64,000 bases of DNA, from NCBI GenBank assembly GCA_947493585.1, contig CANLRI010000001.1:682001-746000 (forward strand), given 5' to 3'. How positions within the stretch are numbered: position 1 is the stretch's first letter; the number at the start of each line of letters is the position of its first letter. The position numbers and the translations under genes were made by a program. This stretch comes from an uncultured Planococcus sp. (GTDB lineage: Bacteria > Bacillota > Bacilli > Bacillales_A > Planococcaceae). Of this stretch, positions 27,284 through 36,060 are shown piece after piece. Below the pieces are notes generated by a model that made no database searches, was not told the origin of the DNA, and saw only the letters and a program-made list of their open reading frames with translations.

Positions 27284-28233
27284 TGTATCATGTGCTGGCC
27301 ATCGGCATTGGTCTATTGCTCGACCGCCTAATCGGAGATCCACCCGATTGGCCGCATCCCGTTCGCTGGATCGGTTCATTGATCAATAGGCTGAAAAGCC
27401 GCCTGAATGTGCCGCAGCATGCTTTTCGCAACGGCTTTCTCCTGCTTTTTATTGTATTGGCGATTATCGCAACGGCTACGGTCGCTGTCGTTGCTAGTGC
27501 CTATTCGCTCCACCCAGTGATTGGAATTTCGGTCGAAGCGCTGTTGATCGCTTCCGGCTTGTCCCAGAAAAGCTTGAAACAGGCAGCGGAAGATGTTTAT
27601 ACACCACTCGTCCAAGGTGACTTTGCGCTCGCCCGGAACAAACTGTCATGGATTGTCGGGCGCGACACGGACACTTTGGGAGAAAGCGAAATCACCCGAG
27701 GCGTCGTCGAAACGGTTTCCGAAAATACAAGTGATGGCATTACCGCTCCGATGTTTTGGGCGCTATTGTTCGGCGCGCCGGGATTGTGGATCTACAAAGC
27801 GGTCAATACATGCGATTCGATGATCGGCTATAAGAACGAGGAATTCCGTGATTTCGGTTTTGCCTCTGCCAAATTCGACGATGTGTTAAATTACGTGCCA
27901 AGCCGTGTGACCGGTTTATTGATTGTGTTATTTACCCGAAATGAAGGCGGCATGCCTTTGAAACAACGCCTTTCCATCTGGCTGCGCGATGCCAGGAAAC
28001 ACCCGAGCCCGAACAGCGGCTGGCTGGAAGCGGCAACGGCCGTACAGCTTGGTATCGAGCTTGGGGGCGTGAATTCTTACGGCGGTGTGCGATCGATCCG
28101 CGCTAAAATGGGCGAACCGCTAGTCAAACTTGAAGCAAAACACATCACAAGCGCAGTCAACCAGATGAATATTGCCGCGATCAGCTTTTTCACACTGATT
28201 GCAATAGGGGGAATCCTGCTTGAAATTGCCTGA
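27280..28233 (+). CDS. cbiB: Adenosylcobinamide-phosphate synthase CbiB
   Basis: A 317-residue membrane protein that joins cobyric acid to aminopropanol (phosphate), the step that follows CbiZ cleavage. It begins with the typical LLDRLIGDPPDWPHPVRWIG (residues 9-28), and has the conserved SENTSDGITAPMFW and NTCDSMIGYKN segments. It overlaps the btuD-cbiZ stop as ATGA and runs into cobD. Confidence 0.95.
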   Translation: MMYHVLAIGIGLLLDRLIGDPPDWPHPVRWIGSLINRLKSRLNVPQHAFRNGFLLLFIVLAIIATATVAVVASAYSLHPVIGISVEALLIASGLSQKSLKQAAEDVYTPLVQGDFALARNKLSWIVGRDTDTLGESEITRGVVETVSENTSDGITAPMFWALLFGAPGLWIYKAVNTCDSMIGYKNEEFRDFGFASAKFDDVLNYVPSRVTGLLIVLFTRNEGGMPLKQRLSIWLRDARKHPSPNSGWLEAATAVQLGIELGGVNSYGGVRSIRAKMGEPLVKLEAKHITSAVNQMNIAAISFFTLIAIGGILLEIA

Positions 28234-29296
28234 ACACGGAGCTAATCCGCACCGCCTCTACGAACAAGCGGGGCATAAGCAACCTTCGGAAGTGATCGAT
28301 TTCAGTGAGAACGTCCATCCATTCGGTCCGCCCGCTTTTTTTAAAGAGCAATGGACAGATTTTTATGATTTGCTTTCTTCTTACCCAGACCCGCAAGCGG
28401 AACCGTTCCGTTCAGCAGCAGCCGAATACCACGGCGTCGCAAAACAACAAGTCGCTGCTGGAAATGGGGCGGCAGAAATCTTTACTTGGCTTGCAAAGCG
28501 TTATCGGGGTAAACGGGTGACTTTGGTGGAACCGGCATTTTCTGAATACCGGAGCACCTTGGAATCGGAAGATGTCCATATATTGGAAATTATTTTAACG
28601 CCTGAAAATGATTGGCAATTGCAACTGGAAGACGTAAAAGAACAAGCGGCAAAATGCGATGCATTGTATGTGTGCAATCCGCATAATCCAACCGGACGTG
28701 TGCTGGACTTGCCGCAACTCGAAGAAATCGCCGCGTTATGCACAGGAAAATGTGAACTGGTCATCGATGAAGCGTTTATTGACTTTATCGGTGAACACGC
28801 TTCGTTCATTCCACTGTTGAAACACTATCCGCATGTGATCATCGTCCGGTCGATGACTAAAATGTATGCGCTTGCGGGTCTTCGGCTCGGCTATGCCATT
28901 GCCGAGCCTTGCACTATCCAGGAATTGACGGACGCGGCGGCCCATTGGAATGTCAACGGCTTAGCAGCCGCAGCCGGTGCCCGCTGTTTTTCTGAAGAGC
29001 CGTATAGGGAGAGAGTAATTGCAGCGGCTGCCAGTGAACGCGCGAAAATGGAAGCTTTCCTAAATTCCATGGGCTGCAAATTCGTACCTTCAGCTGCCAA
29101 CTTTCTTTGTTTTCAATTGCCCGATGCGGAGCGTTCGGAACCATTTTTTCACGCGATGCTAGAAGCCGGAATTGTCTTGCGCCATAGCTATTCATTTAAA
29201 GGGATGAGCGGAAAATGGTTTCGCATCGGCATGAAAAGCGCCTCAGCCATGGAAAGGCTGCGAAAGGAGATGCATCAATGGCTTCAGGACAATTAA
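28220..29296 (+). CDS. cobD: L-threonine-O-3-phosphate decarboxylase CobD
   Basis: A 358-residue PLP enzyme of the aspartate-aminotransferase fold. CobD makes (R)-1-amino-2-propanol phosphate for CbiB. The N-terminus (PEHGANPHRLYEQAG) and FSENVHPFGPP are CobD-like rather than HisC-like. The cofactor Lys is in SMTKMYALAGLRLGYA, and the Arg that binds the carboxylate is in WFRIGMK. I chose TTG 28220 with GGGGG 8 bases upstream, inside the end of cbiB. No PduX-type threonine kinase is seen in the window. HisC is the main alternative and is unlikely here. Confidence 0.85.
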   Translation: MKLPEHGANPHRLYEQAGHKQPSEVIDFSENVHPFGPPAFFKEQWTDFYDLLSSYPDPQAEPFRSAAAEYHGVAKQQVAAGNGAAEIFTWLAKRYRGKRVTLVEPAFSEYRSTLESEDVHILEIILTPENDWQLQLEDVKEQAAKCDALYVCNPHNPTGRVLDLPQLEEIAALCTGKCELVIDEAFIDFIGEHASFIPLLKHYPHVIIVRSMTKMYALAGLRLGYAIAEPCTIQELTDAAAHWNVNGLAAAAGARCFSEEPYRERVIAAAASERAKMEAFLNSMGCKFVPSAANFLCFQLPDAERSEPFFHAMLEAGIVLRHSYSFKGMSGKWFRIGMKSASAMERLRKEMHQWLQDN

Positions 29297-29826
29297 TTTT
29301 TGTCTCTGGCGGTGTGCGCAGCGGTAAAAGCGCTTATGCTGAGACTCTTGTCCGGCAAGCGAAAGGTGCACGCAATGTATATATTGCGAGCGGTATCGCG
29401 CGAGACACCGAAATGGCTGAGCGTATCGCGCGCCACCGCAAAGATCGTGCGCAGGACGGCTGGTGGACCATCGAACAGCCACAGCAATTGTCCGAAGCAT
29501 TGCCGCTCATCCGTCAAAATGACGCGGTGCTATGGGATTGCATCACGACTTGGCTTGCAAATGAACTTTATGAAGGGTTTGAGCAAGGCAGCTTATGTGC
29601 AGACACGCCTGGTTGCATGGAGCTAAAATGGCAGGAGCTACAAAACACTATCGATTCAATCCTTGCGAAAACGGTTTACTTTGCCATCGTTTCCAATGAA
29701 GTATTGGATGAACCGCTTGTCGACCAGGCGTATCAGGAGTGGCTCGGAAAGATTCACCAATGGTTCGCAAGCCGTGCAGACCGCGCGATTGAAATGGAGA
29801 ATGGCCTTGCCATTCGAAGAAAGTGA
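29278..29826 (+). CDS. cobU: Adenosylcobinamide kinase/guanylyltransferase CobU
   Basis: A 182-residue RecA-like enzyme. The P-loop GGVRSGKS is at residues 11-18 and the guanylylated His/Arg segment is ARHRKDR at 51-57; the Walker B-type WDCITTWL follows. It would phosphorylate adenosylcobinamide and attach GMP. The C-terminal third departs from the family: after VSNEV it reads LDEPLV, lacking the usual G-W-G-I-V-P. A second CobU-like gene at 31117 has kept that part. ATG 29278 follows GAAAGGAG and lies inside the end of cobD. Confidence 0.88.
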   Translation: MASGQLIFVSGGVRSGKSAYAETLVRQAKGARNVYIASGIARDTEMAERIARHRKDRAQDGWWTIEQPQQLSEALPLIRQNDAVLWDCITTWLANELYEGFEQGSLCADTPGCMELKWQELQNTIDSILAKTVYFAIVSNEVLDEPLVDQAYQEWLGKIHQWFASRADRAIEMENGLAIRRK

Positions 29827-29837
29827 AGGTGATGCGA

Positions 29838-30608
29838 ATGGCGAATCGAACACTTGGGGGCTTGCTGCTCGCATTCCAATTTTTTTCATCCATTCCGGTA
29901 CATAAAGAGATTCAGTTGGAAAAGCCGCAAGTGATGGCCATGTACAGCTTGTTGCCGGTAGTCGGATTAGTAATGGGGGCGCTGACTTCAGCCGTGATTT
30001 GGCTAATGCAAGAGACTACCGAAATCGGCCCGTTGATGATTGCGTTTTTGCTTGCTTCATTATTGTGGGCAATAACGGGGGGCTTGCACCTGGACGGGTT
30101 GGCAGACACAGGCGATGCTTATTTTTCATACCAGAGCAAGAACAAGCGCCTGGAAATCATGGGAGATCCGCGAATTGGCGCATTCGGGGCGATGGTGCTG
30201 ATTTTTGCGATTGCAGGAAAGATTATCGTGCTTGCGGAACTGATCCCGTCTGTTTCGCTGATCGCGCTTGCCGCTGTGCCGGTCGTCAGCCGGATCGGGC
30301 TCTCTGTTTTATCAGCTACTGCAAAGCCAGCAAAAACAGAAGGGCTCGCGGCTTATTTCCAGCGCTTAATTGACCGTAGAACACTAATGGCCACCATGTT
30401 CGCCTGGTCGCTGTTTGTGCTCGCCATCTTATTCCTATTCTGTGGATGGGCAGTGGCACTGGCCTTTTTAGTTGCTGCGAGCATTGCAACAATTGGCTAT
30501 AAAAAATGGTGCGACAAAAATTTCGGCGGTGTAACGGGTGATTTGCTCGGGGCATACGCAGAAGGAATGGAGCTGTTGTTATGGGGAATGCTTTTGTTCT
30601 TCGTCTGA
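29838..30608 (+). CDS. cobS: Adenosylcobinamide-GDP ribazoletransferase (cobalamin synthase) CobS
   Basis: A 256-residue membrane enzyme with about six helices that joins adenosylcobinamide-GDP to alpha-ribazole (phosphate). The family sites are visible: AFQFFSSIPV at the start, the acidic GGLHLDGLADTGDAYFS near 79-95, and GGVTGDLLGA near the C-terminus. I chose ATG 29838 (AAGGTG 6 bases upstream) over two earlier in-frame starts at 29823 and 29832. It overlaps cobC by 28 bases. Confidence 0.94.
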   Translation: MANRTLGGLLLAFQFFSSIPVHKEIQLEKPQVMAMYSLLPVVGLVMGALTSAVIWLMQETTEIGPLMIAFLLASLLWAITGGLHLDGLADTGDAYFSYQSKNKRLEIMGDPRIGAFGAMVLIFAIAGKIIVLAELIPSVSLIALAAVPVVSRIGLSVLSATAKPAKTEGLAAYFQRLIDRRTLMATMFAWSLFVLAILFLFCGWAVALAFLVAASIATIGYKKWCDKNFGGVTGDLLGAYAEGMELLLWGMLLFFV

Positions 30609-31165
30609 TCCGCCATGCACCGACCGCCGGGAATGTGCGGAGGGCGTATATTGGCTGGACCGATGAACCGATTTTGCCGTTCGAATCAAAACCGGATCAT
30701 GGCACCCGGCTCGTCTGGGGCAGCGATTTGCTGCGTTGCCGTCAAACGGCGCATATTCTGTTTCCGGATGCCCATTATGAAGCAAATGCCGATTTGCGGG
30801 AACTGCATTTTGGGGATTGGGAAAATATGACGTATGACGATTTGCAATCCAATGGACTGTACCGCAATTGGATTGATGACCCCAAAATGGTACAGCCGCC
30901 GAACGGGGAAAGTTTGCAGCAGCTGGCCGAACGGGTTGACCGGGCAATAGAAACTTTTTCCGAAACAGGAGACTTTACGGTCGTCACTCACGGCGGGCCG
31001 ATCCGCTACATTCTATCCAAAGCAAATGGACAGCAATTCTTTTCCCAGCAGGCAGTACACGGGCATTGCTATACCGTCACATGGGCGAGCAAGTCGGCGT
31101 ATAAGGAGGGCCATCCATGCGTATCGTATTCGGCGGAGCCTTTAACGGCAAACGCAAGTATGTAA
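30581..31165 (+). CDS. cobC: Histidine phosphatase family protein, alpha-ribazole phosphatase (CobC)
   Basis: A 194-residue phosphoglycerate-mutase-like phosphatase. The phospho-His is in RLIRHAPTAGN (residues 8-18) and the second catalytic His in VVTHGGPIRYIL. In a cobalamin operon this is the enzyme that removes the 5'-phosphate from alpha-ribazole-P or cobalamin-P. It overlaps cobS at the start and the next gene at the end. General phosphatases share the same fold, so the assignment rests on context. Confidence 0.85.
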   Translation: MGNAFVLRLIRHAPTAGNVRRAYIGWTDEPILPFESKPDHGTRLVWGSDLLRCRQTAHILFPDAHYEANADLRELHFGDWENMTYDDLQSNGLYRNWIDDPKMVQPPNGESLQQLAERVDRAIETFSETGDFTVVTHGGPIRYILSKANGQQFFSQQAVHGHCYTVTWASKSAYKEGHPCVSYSAEPLTANASM

Positions 31166-31536
31166 AAGAACATATGAATCTGGATTCAAACGTTTGGCTC
31201 GAAGGCGAACTGCCAGAGCTGGATGAGCAGGCGGTAATTGCCGGATTGGAGCAATGGATCCGCAAGCAACTGGAACAACAATGCCCAGAACAGGACATAT
31301 TAGCGGCGATTCGTGAACTTGCAGAAAGCGCAGGCGAACGCATCTGGATTTTGACGGACATCAGCCGCGGCATCGTGCCAATTGATCCGCTTGAGCGCGA
31401 ATGGCGCGATGTCACCGGCCGGAGCTATCAGTATTTATTCGGCAAAGCACAGCACATCACACGCATTTGGTACGGCATACCACAAACAATCAAAGGAGAT
31501 GGTCGAGATGAATATTTACACGAAAACCGGCGATAA
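31117..31536 (+). CDS. CobU-like protein with degenerate P-loop
   Basis: A 139-residue protein whose C-terminal half clearly resembles CobU: TDISRGIVPIDPLEREWRD (residues 80-98) plus GR..QYLFGKAQHI and a final YGIPQTIK. The N-terminal P-loop is altered to GGAFNGKR (6-13), and the RHR guanylylation segment is gone. It therefore looks like a paralogue that kept what the CobU at 29278 lost. It overlaps cobC by 49 bases and the adenosyltransferase gene by 29. AGGAGGG precedes ATG 31117. It may be a regulatory or structural partner of CobU. This is inference. Confidence 0.7.
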   Translation: MRIVFGGAFNGKRKYVKEHMNLDSNVWLEGELPELDEQAVIAGLEQWIRKQLEQQCPEQDILAAIRELAESAGERIWILTDISRGIVPIDPLEREWRDVTGRSYQYLFGKAQHITRIWYGIPQTIKGDGRDEYLHENRR

Positions 31537-32098
31537 AGGACAGACTGGATTAATCGGGGGACGGACGGACAAAGACGATCCGCGCGTGGAAGCATACGGC
31601 ACGATTGATGAGGCGAATTCATTTATCGGAAAAGCGATGACAGAACTCGACCGTGATGTGTTTGCTGATCTATTGGAAGATTTGCAGACGATCCAAAATG
31701 AATTATTCGATTGCGGCGGCGATTTGGCGGATGTCCGCAACACGCCGCAATACAAGACAAATGAGGAATCGGTCGAGCAGCTGGAAAGCCGCATTGATGT
31801 ATTGATGGATGAGCCGCCGCTTCTTGAGCGTTTCATCCTCCCGGGAGGCACGCCGGCTGCAGCGACTTTACATATCGCGCGCACGATTACACGCCGCGCA
31901 GAGCGCCAGACCGTAAGCTTGGCGAAAGCTGGCGAAGAATTCCCTGCAGTGATACAGCGCTATTTAAATCGTTTGTCCGACTATCTGTTTGCCGCGGCAC
32001 GCGTTGCCAATTCTCGAATGGACATAGCGGACAATGAATATGTGCGCAGCGCCAAAGTCTTTAAGAATGGCGGGCGCTCGAAAAAGCGGGAGGAATGA
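31508..32098 (+). CDS. pduO: ATP:cob(I)alamin adenosyltransferase, PduO type
   Basis: A 196-residue member of the PduO/MMAB family that transfers the adenosyl group of ATP to cob(I)alamin. The ATP-binding N-terminus IYTKTGDKGQTGLIGGRTDK (3-22) and the corrin site RTITRRAERQTVSL near 129-142 are intact. It supplies the coenzyme form needed by CobU/CobS substrates and by IcmF. ATG 31508 follows AAAGGAG. Confidence 0.93.
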   Translation: MNIYTKTGDKGQTGLIGGRTDKDDPRVEAYGTIDEANSFIGKAMTELDRDVFADLLEDLQTIQNELFDCGGDLADVRNTPQYKTNEESVEQLESRIDVLMDEPPLLERFILPGGTPAAATLHIARTITRRAERQTVSLAKAGEEFPAVIQRYLNRLSDYLFAAARVANSRMDIADNEYVRSAKVFKNGGRSKKREE

Positions 32099-32100
32099 CA

Positions 32101-32574
32101 ATGAAGACGCAGCACATCGCCCTGGCCGCTATTTTTATCAGCTTGTCCGCAATCGGCGGCATGGTGAAAATTCCGCTCGGCATTGCGTCGATTGCACTTG
32201 ATGCCATGCCGGCGCTTATTGCCGCGCTGTTTCTCGCAGCACCGCTTGCCGGCTTTGTCGCAGCGGCGGGCCACCTGTTATCGGCTTTATTCGGCGGTAT
32301 GCCGCTCGGCCCGTTTCATTTATTGATCGCGCTTGAGATGTTTGCGGTCGTCTGGCTGTTCGCGAAACTGCATAGAAACGGAAAAACCTGGTGGAAATGG
32401 GGAGCATTCATTATCGGAAACGGCGTGTTGGCGGCCGTGCCGTTTTATTTCCTGTTATCTCCTGCCTTTTTCTATGCCTCAGTCCCCGGATTGCTGCTGG
32501 CCGCATCGATTAATGCCGCAGTTACGCTACTTGTCGCCCCATTCGTTACAGAAGCTGCGAGGAGATTTGCCTGA
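32101..32574 (+). CDS. cblT: ECF transporter S component, probable alpha-ribazole transporter CblT
   Basis: A 157-residue protein with five or six transmembrane helices and the S-component look of energy-coupling-factor importers (A-x-A-I-F-I-S-L-S start). In Geobacillus and Listeria the gene pair cblT-cblS handles uptake and phosphorylation of alpha-ribazole, and the same pair of neighbours is seen here. I chose ATG 32101, six bases after GGGAGGA; the ATG at 32095 overlaps it. No CobT is present, which fits dependence on external ribazole. Substrate inferred from context. Confidence 0.75.
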   Translation: MKTQHIALAAIFISLSAIGGMVKIPLGIASIALDAMPALIAALFLAAPLAGFVAAAGHLLSALFGGMPLGPFHLLIALEMFAVVWLFAKLHRNGKTWWKWGAFIIGNGVLAAVPFYFLLSPAFFYASVPGLLLAASINAAVTLLVAPFVTEAARRFA

Positions 32575-33248
32575 TGCGCAACGAATTTATGGTAGATGGG
32601 CTGGTCATCACGACGGATAATTCAGCGGCAATCGGAGAGAAGCCGCACGACATCGTGCATGTGCCGGATGAAGTCGCCGCGAAGTTCGCCGCACGTGTCG
32701 CATTGGCTGAACAATGGGCAGCTGGTGGAGAAGCAACTGCCATCCTGCTCCATAATTTCAGCGGGGAGCTGCACTGGCCGCGTTATGTCTCGGGCATCAC
32801 GCAATTATTTTCCGAGCTGGATCTGCCGGTGCCGCCGGTGTCAGGAAGCACGGAAAGCAATATGGAAACGCTGCAATCGGCGCTGGCGGTGACCATCATC
32901 GGGCGAAAGCTTCGCATGCTCGCTGATCCGCGTGAGCTTGAATGGTTCATCTACGGAGAGCCGCTCATCGGGGAAGCGGTTATAAATCATCCCGACCGGA
33001 TCGCCGATTTGCGGATCGTAAAGAACGCACTCGATCTCAATCAAATCGAGCGCATCTGGCCGATCGGCTCACAGGGGATCGAACAGGAATCAAAAAAGCT
33101 GTTCGGACGTACAATGCCGTTAGCCCAGGGGATTTCTAAAGAAGCTTCGGGCGGTCCTGCGACCTGCTTGTTGATCGGTGTCCAAACAAGTAAAGTCGAA
33201 GAAGCAAAGCGCCTGTTCGGAAGATATTTCCGTGAATTGATTGAATAG
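32574..33248 (+). CDS. cblS: Probable alpha-ribazole kinase CblS (PurM-like fold)
   Basis: A 224-residue protein resembling the AIR-synthase/PurM-like ATP-binding group. The N-terminal VITTDNSAAIGEKPHDIVHV has the Asp-x-Ser-x-x-Ile-Gly pattern, and a later GSTESNM segment could bind the phosphate. CblS phosphorylates alpha-ribazole for CobS in bacteria that lack CobT. ATG 32574 overlaps the cblT stop by one base (TGATG). Last gene of the operon, followed by a terminator. The identity rests on the partnership with CblT more than on a sequence motif. Confidence 0.65.
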   Translation: MRNEFMVDGLVITTDNSAAIGEKPHDIVHVPDEVAAKFAARVALAEQWAAGGEATAILLHNFSGELHWPRYVSGITQLFSELDLPVPPVSGSTESNMETLQSALAVTIIGRKLRMLADPRELEWFIYGEPLIGEAVINHPDRIADLRIVKNALDLNQIERIWPIGSQGIEQESKKLFGRTMPLAQGISKEASGGPATCLLIGVQTSKVEEAKRLFGRYFRELIE

Positions 33249-33252
33249 CTCA

Positions 33253-33283
33253 TGAGCCGCTTATCAAGCGGCTATTTTTTTTG
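33253..33283 (+). terminator. Terminator of the cobalamin operon
   Basis: AGCCGCT / AAGCGGCT stem followed by eight T's, directly after cblS. Confidence 0.88.
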
Positions 33284-33438
33284 GAGGAAAACAGCTGGCA
33301 AATGGAATCATGCAGACCATCCGGACAAAAGCCGACGGATGACAGCTGCTGCAATTGTTTGGGCATGCAGGAATGCAGTGAGGGCGTGTGGAATATCAGT
33401 TATTGGAAATTATATTTCGGCAGGGCTATAGATTTCTA

Positions 33439-33467
33439 TTGACTGAATGCTCATTCACTTTTAAACT
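33439..33467 (+). promoter_or_regulatory. Upstream sigma-A promoter of fadF with built-in operator
   Basis: TTGACT at 33439-33444, exactly 17 bases, TAAACT at 33462-33467. The spacer contains a FadR-like palindrome, so a repressor bound there would exclude RNA polymerase. Confidence 0.7.
33444..33457. promoter_or_regulatory. FadR-like operator
   Basis: TGAATGCTCATTCA is a perfect 6+2+6 palindrome. It closely follows the B. subtilis FadR consensus TGAATGA..TCATTCA with a shorter centre, and sits between -35 and -10 of the fadF promoter. The TetR-family gene at 40517 is the local candidate regulator. Confidence 0.65.
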
Positions 33468-33478
33468 AGAACATAGTA

Positions 33479-33507
33479 TCGACATTCTGCCGCAGTTCAC
33501 GTAAACT
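33479..33507 (+). promoter_or_regulatory. Downstream sigma-A promoter of fadF
   Basis: TCGACA at 33479-33484, 17 bases, TAAACT at 33502-33507. It is free of the palindrome, so it may give unregulated basal expression. Confidence 0.5.
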
Positions 33508-33555
33508 TTGGATAAGAATAGGGGATTTACACATTCAACAAGGGGGGACTACACG

Positions 33556-35697
33556 ATGGAGTTTTTGCTCATCGCTAACTGGGTTTTATTTATACTTGTA
33601 ACCGCTTACGCCGTTTACTTGTTCATCTACTTGCTGAAGTCGCGCTATGACTATATCAAGCTCGGCAAAAAAGTGGATTTTGAAGAAAACTTCAATGAAC
33701 GGGTCCGCAAAGTAATGGTCAACGTGTTTGGCCAGAAGAAATTATTAAAAGATAAAAAGAGCGGCATAATACACGTGATGTTCTTCTACGGCTTCCTGCT
33801 TGTTCAGGCGAGTGCCATCGATTTCATCATCAAAGGCTTATCGCCTGATTCGCATCTGCCGCTGGGACCATTATATCCGGCGTTCACATTGTTCCAAGAA
33901 TTCGTGACTTTGACGATTCTGGTCGCAGTCGTATGGGCGTTCTATAGACGCTATATCGAAAAATTGGTCCGCTTGAAGCGCGGCTGGAAGTCCGGGCTTG
34001 TCTTGATTTTCATCGGTGGCTTGATGGTGACAGTTCTTGTCGGGAACGGCATGAGCATGATCTGGCACGGCCATGAAGGAGCTTGGACAGAACCTGTCGC
34101 AAGTGTTATCGCAGCTGGATTCGCTTGGCTGCCGGAAACTGCTGCAGTGACCATTTTCTATATCATGTGGTGGGCGCATCTATTGTTCTTATTGACATTC
34201 TTGGTCTACGTTCCACAATCAAAACATGCCCATTTGATCTTCGGGCCGGTCAATACATGGTTCCACCGTTTGGATCATGTCGGCCGCTTGAAACCAATCA
34301 ATTTTGAGGATATGGAAGAAGAAAACGAAGAAGATCCAGACGCCATGCCAACATTCGGCGTCGGCAAAATCACGGATTTCACGCAAGCCCAGATGGTTGA
34401 TTTCTACGCTTGTGTAGAATGTGGGCGCTGCACGAATATGTGTCCCGCTACCGGAACCGGCAAAATGCTGTCACCGATGGACCTGATCACGAAACTTCGT
34501 GACAACCTGACGAACACTGGTGCTGTCATGACGCAGAAAAAACCGTGGGTGCCCGCTATAGCATTCAGCAACACGCAAGGAAACCAATTGGCGATGGCTG
34601 CCGGAGCTGAAGGCATCTCAATCGATGAACTTTACAGCCCGAGCTTGATCGGCGATGTCATTACCGAAGAAGAGATTTGGGCTTGTACAACATGCCGCAA
34701 CTGTGAAGACCAATGCCCGGTCATGAACGAACACGTCGATAAAATCATCGACCTTCGCCGTTATCTTGTCATGACGGAAGGGAAAATGGACAAAGATGCG
34801 CAACGCGCGATGACCAATATCGAAAAGCAAGGCAACCCATGGGGCTTGAACCGCAAGGAAAAAGAAAACTGGAGAGATGCTCGTCCAGATATCTCAATTC
34901 CGACGGTAAAAGAAGTCAGCAAAGCTGGAGAAGAGTTCGAGTATTTATTCTGGGTCGGTTCGATGGGCTCGTTCGACAGCCGTTCACAGAAAATCGCGCT
35001 TTCCTTTGCACGTTTGATGAACGAGGCTGGCGTCAAATTCGCGATTCTCGGCAATAAAGAAAAGAACTCCGGCGATACGCCGCGCCGCCTCGGGAACGAA
35101 TTCCTGTTCCAAGAGCTTGCGACCGCCAATATCAAGGAATTTGAAAAAGCAGGCGTCACTAAGATCGTCACGATCGATCCGCATGCTTACAACATCTTTA
35201 AAAACGAGTACCCGGATTTCGGCTTTGAAGCGGAAGTCTATCACCATACGGAAATGCTCTTTGACCTTGTCCAGCAAGGCAAATTGAAGCCGCAGCATGC
35301 AGTGAACGAGAAAATCACATTCCACGATTCCTGCTACCTCGGCCGTTACAACGATGTCTACGACGCACCGCGTGAAATCCTGAAAGCGATTGAAGGCGTT
35401 GAGCTCGTGGAAATGGTCCGCAATCGCCAAGACGGCATGTGCTGTGGAGCCGGCGGCGGACTCATGTGGATGGAAGAAGATGCCGGACACCGCGTCAACG
35501 TTGCCCGCACGGAGCAAGCGCTTGAAGTGAGCCCGACGATGATTTCTTCTGGATGCCCGTACTGCTTGACGATGCTGTCAGACGGAACGAAAGCGAAAGA
35601 AGTCGAGGATCAAGTCGGCACATACGATGTCGCTGAGCTTCTTGAAATGGCAGTTCTCGGGAAAGATGCACCGCCAGTTGAGGAAATTGTTCAATAA
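33556..35697 (+). CDS. fadF: (Fe-S)-binding heterodisulfide-reductase-like protein FadF
   Basis: A 713-residue membrane-anchored iron-sulfur oxidoreductase. Residues 1-240 hold about six transmembrane helices. Two ferredoxin-type clusters follow: CVECGRCTNMCP near 293-304 and CTTCRNCEDQCP near 379-390. Two CCG-type domains end the protein, with HDSCYLGRY and CCGAGGG. FadF-type proteins pass electrons from acyl-CoA dehydrogenase/ETF to the quinone pool. ATG 33556 has AAGGGGGG in front; an upstream in-frame TTG has none. It stands first in the acyl-CoA oxidation block. Electron acceptor inferred. Confidence 0.88.
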   Translation: MEFLLIANWVLFILVTAYAVYLFIYLLKSRYDYIKLGKKVDFEENFNERVRKVMVNVFGQKKLLKDKKSGIIHVMFFYGFLLVQASAIDFIIKGLSPDSHLPLGPLYPAFTLFQEFVTLTILVAVVWAFYRRYIEKLVRLKRGWKSGLVLIFIGGLMVTVLVGNGMSMIWHGHEGAWTEPVASVIAAGFAWLPETAAVTIFYIMWWAHLLFLLTFLVYVPQSKHAHLIFGPVNTWFHRLDHVGRLKPINFEDMEEENEEDPDAMPTFGVGKITDFTQAQMVDFYACVECGRCTNMCPATGTGKMLSPMDLITKLRDNLTNTGAVMTQKKPWVPAIAFSNTQGNQLAMAAGAEGISIDELYSPSLIGDVITEEEIWACTTCRNCEDQCPVMNEHVDKIIDLRRYLVMTEGKMDKDAQRAMTNIEKQGNPWGLNRKEKENWRDARPDISIPTVKEVSKAGEEFEYLFWVGSMGSFDSRSQKIALSFARLMNEAGVKFAILGNKEKNSGDTPRRLGNEFLFQELATANIKEFEKAGVTKIVTIDPHAYNIFKNEYPDFGFEAEVYHHTEMLFDLVQQGKLKPQHAVNEKITFHDSCYLGRYNDVYDAPREILKAIEGVELVEMVRNRQDGMCCGAGGGLMWMEEDAGHRVNVARTEQALEVSPTMISSGCPYCLTMLSDGTKAKEVEDQVGTYDVAELLEMAVLGKDAPPVEEIVQ

Positions 35698-35748
35698 TAA
35701 TAGATTTGCCAACTGACAGAAAATTGAGTAGAATAACAGCATAGAGAA

Positions 35749-35781
35749 AAAAAGAAGGGAGTGCTACACTCCCTTTTCTTA
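35749..35781 (+). terminator. Terminator after fadF
   Basis: AAGGGAGTG / CACTCCCTT stem with a T-rich tail, about 50 bases after the stop codon. Confidence 0.8.
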
Positions 35782-35813
35782 TGTAAACAAGTCGAGCGAG
35801 CGTTCAGTCAACC

Positions 35814-36060
35814 AAGAAAAGCAAAACCAGCTGATCAGGTTCGACAGGCATAAGACGGAATGGCGAAGGGGCGCTTTTTGCCACACAGCCAGACCGGCTT
35901 ATGACCCGAGAACCTGGCTGGAATTTGCTAGACACCAAGAAAAGCAAAACCAGCTGATCAGGTTCGACAGGCATAAGACGGAATGGCGAAGGGGCGCTTT
36001 TTGCCACACAGCCAGACCGGCTTATGACCCGAGAACCTAGCTGGAATTTGCTAGACATCA
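35814..36060. repeat. Structured intergenic repeat, family 2, two near-identical tandem copies
   Basis: Two units of about 123 bases (from 35814 and from 35937) differ at only a few positions. The closing stem is a third variant, CAGGTTCG / CGAGAACCTGG, with CATAAG / CTTATG inside. A short remnant of the start of a third unit lies at 36060-36080. They account for most of the 444-base gap before the thiolase gene. Confidence 0.8.
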
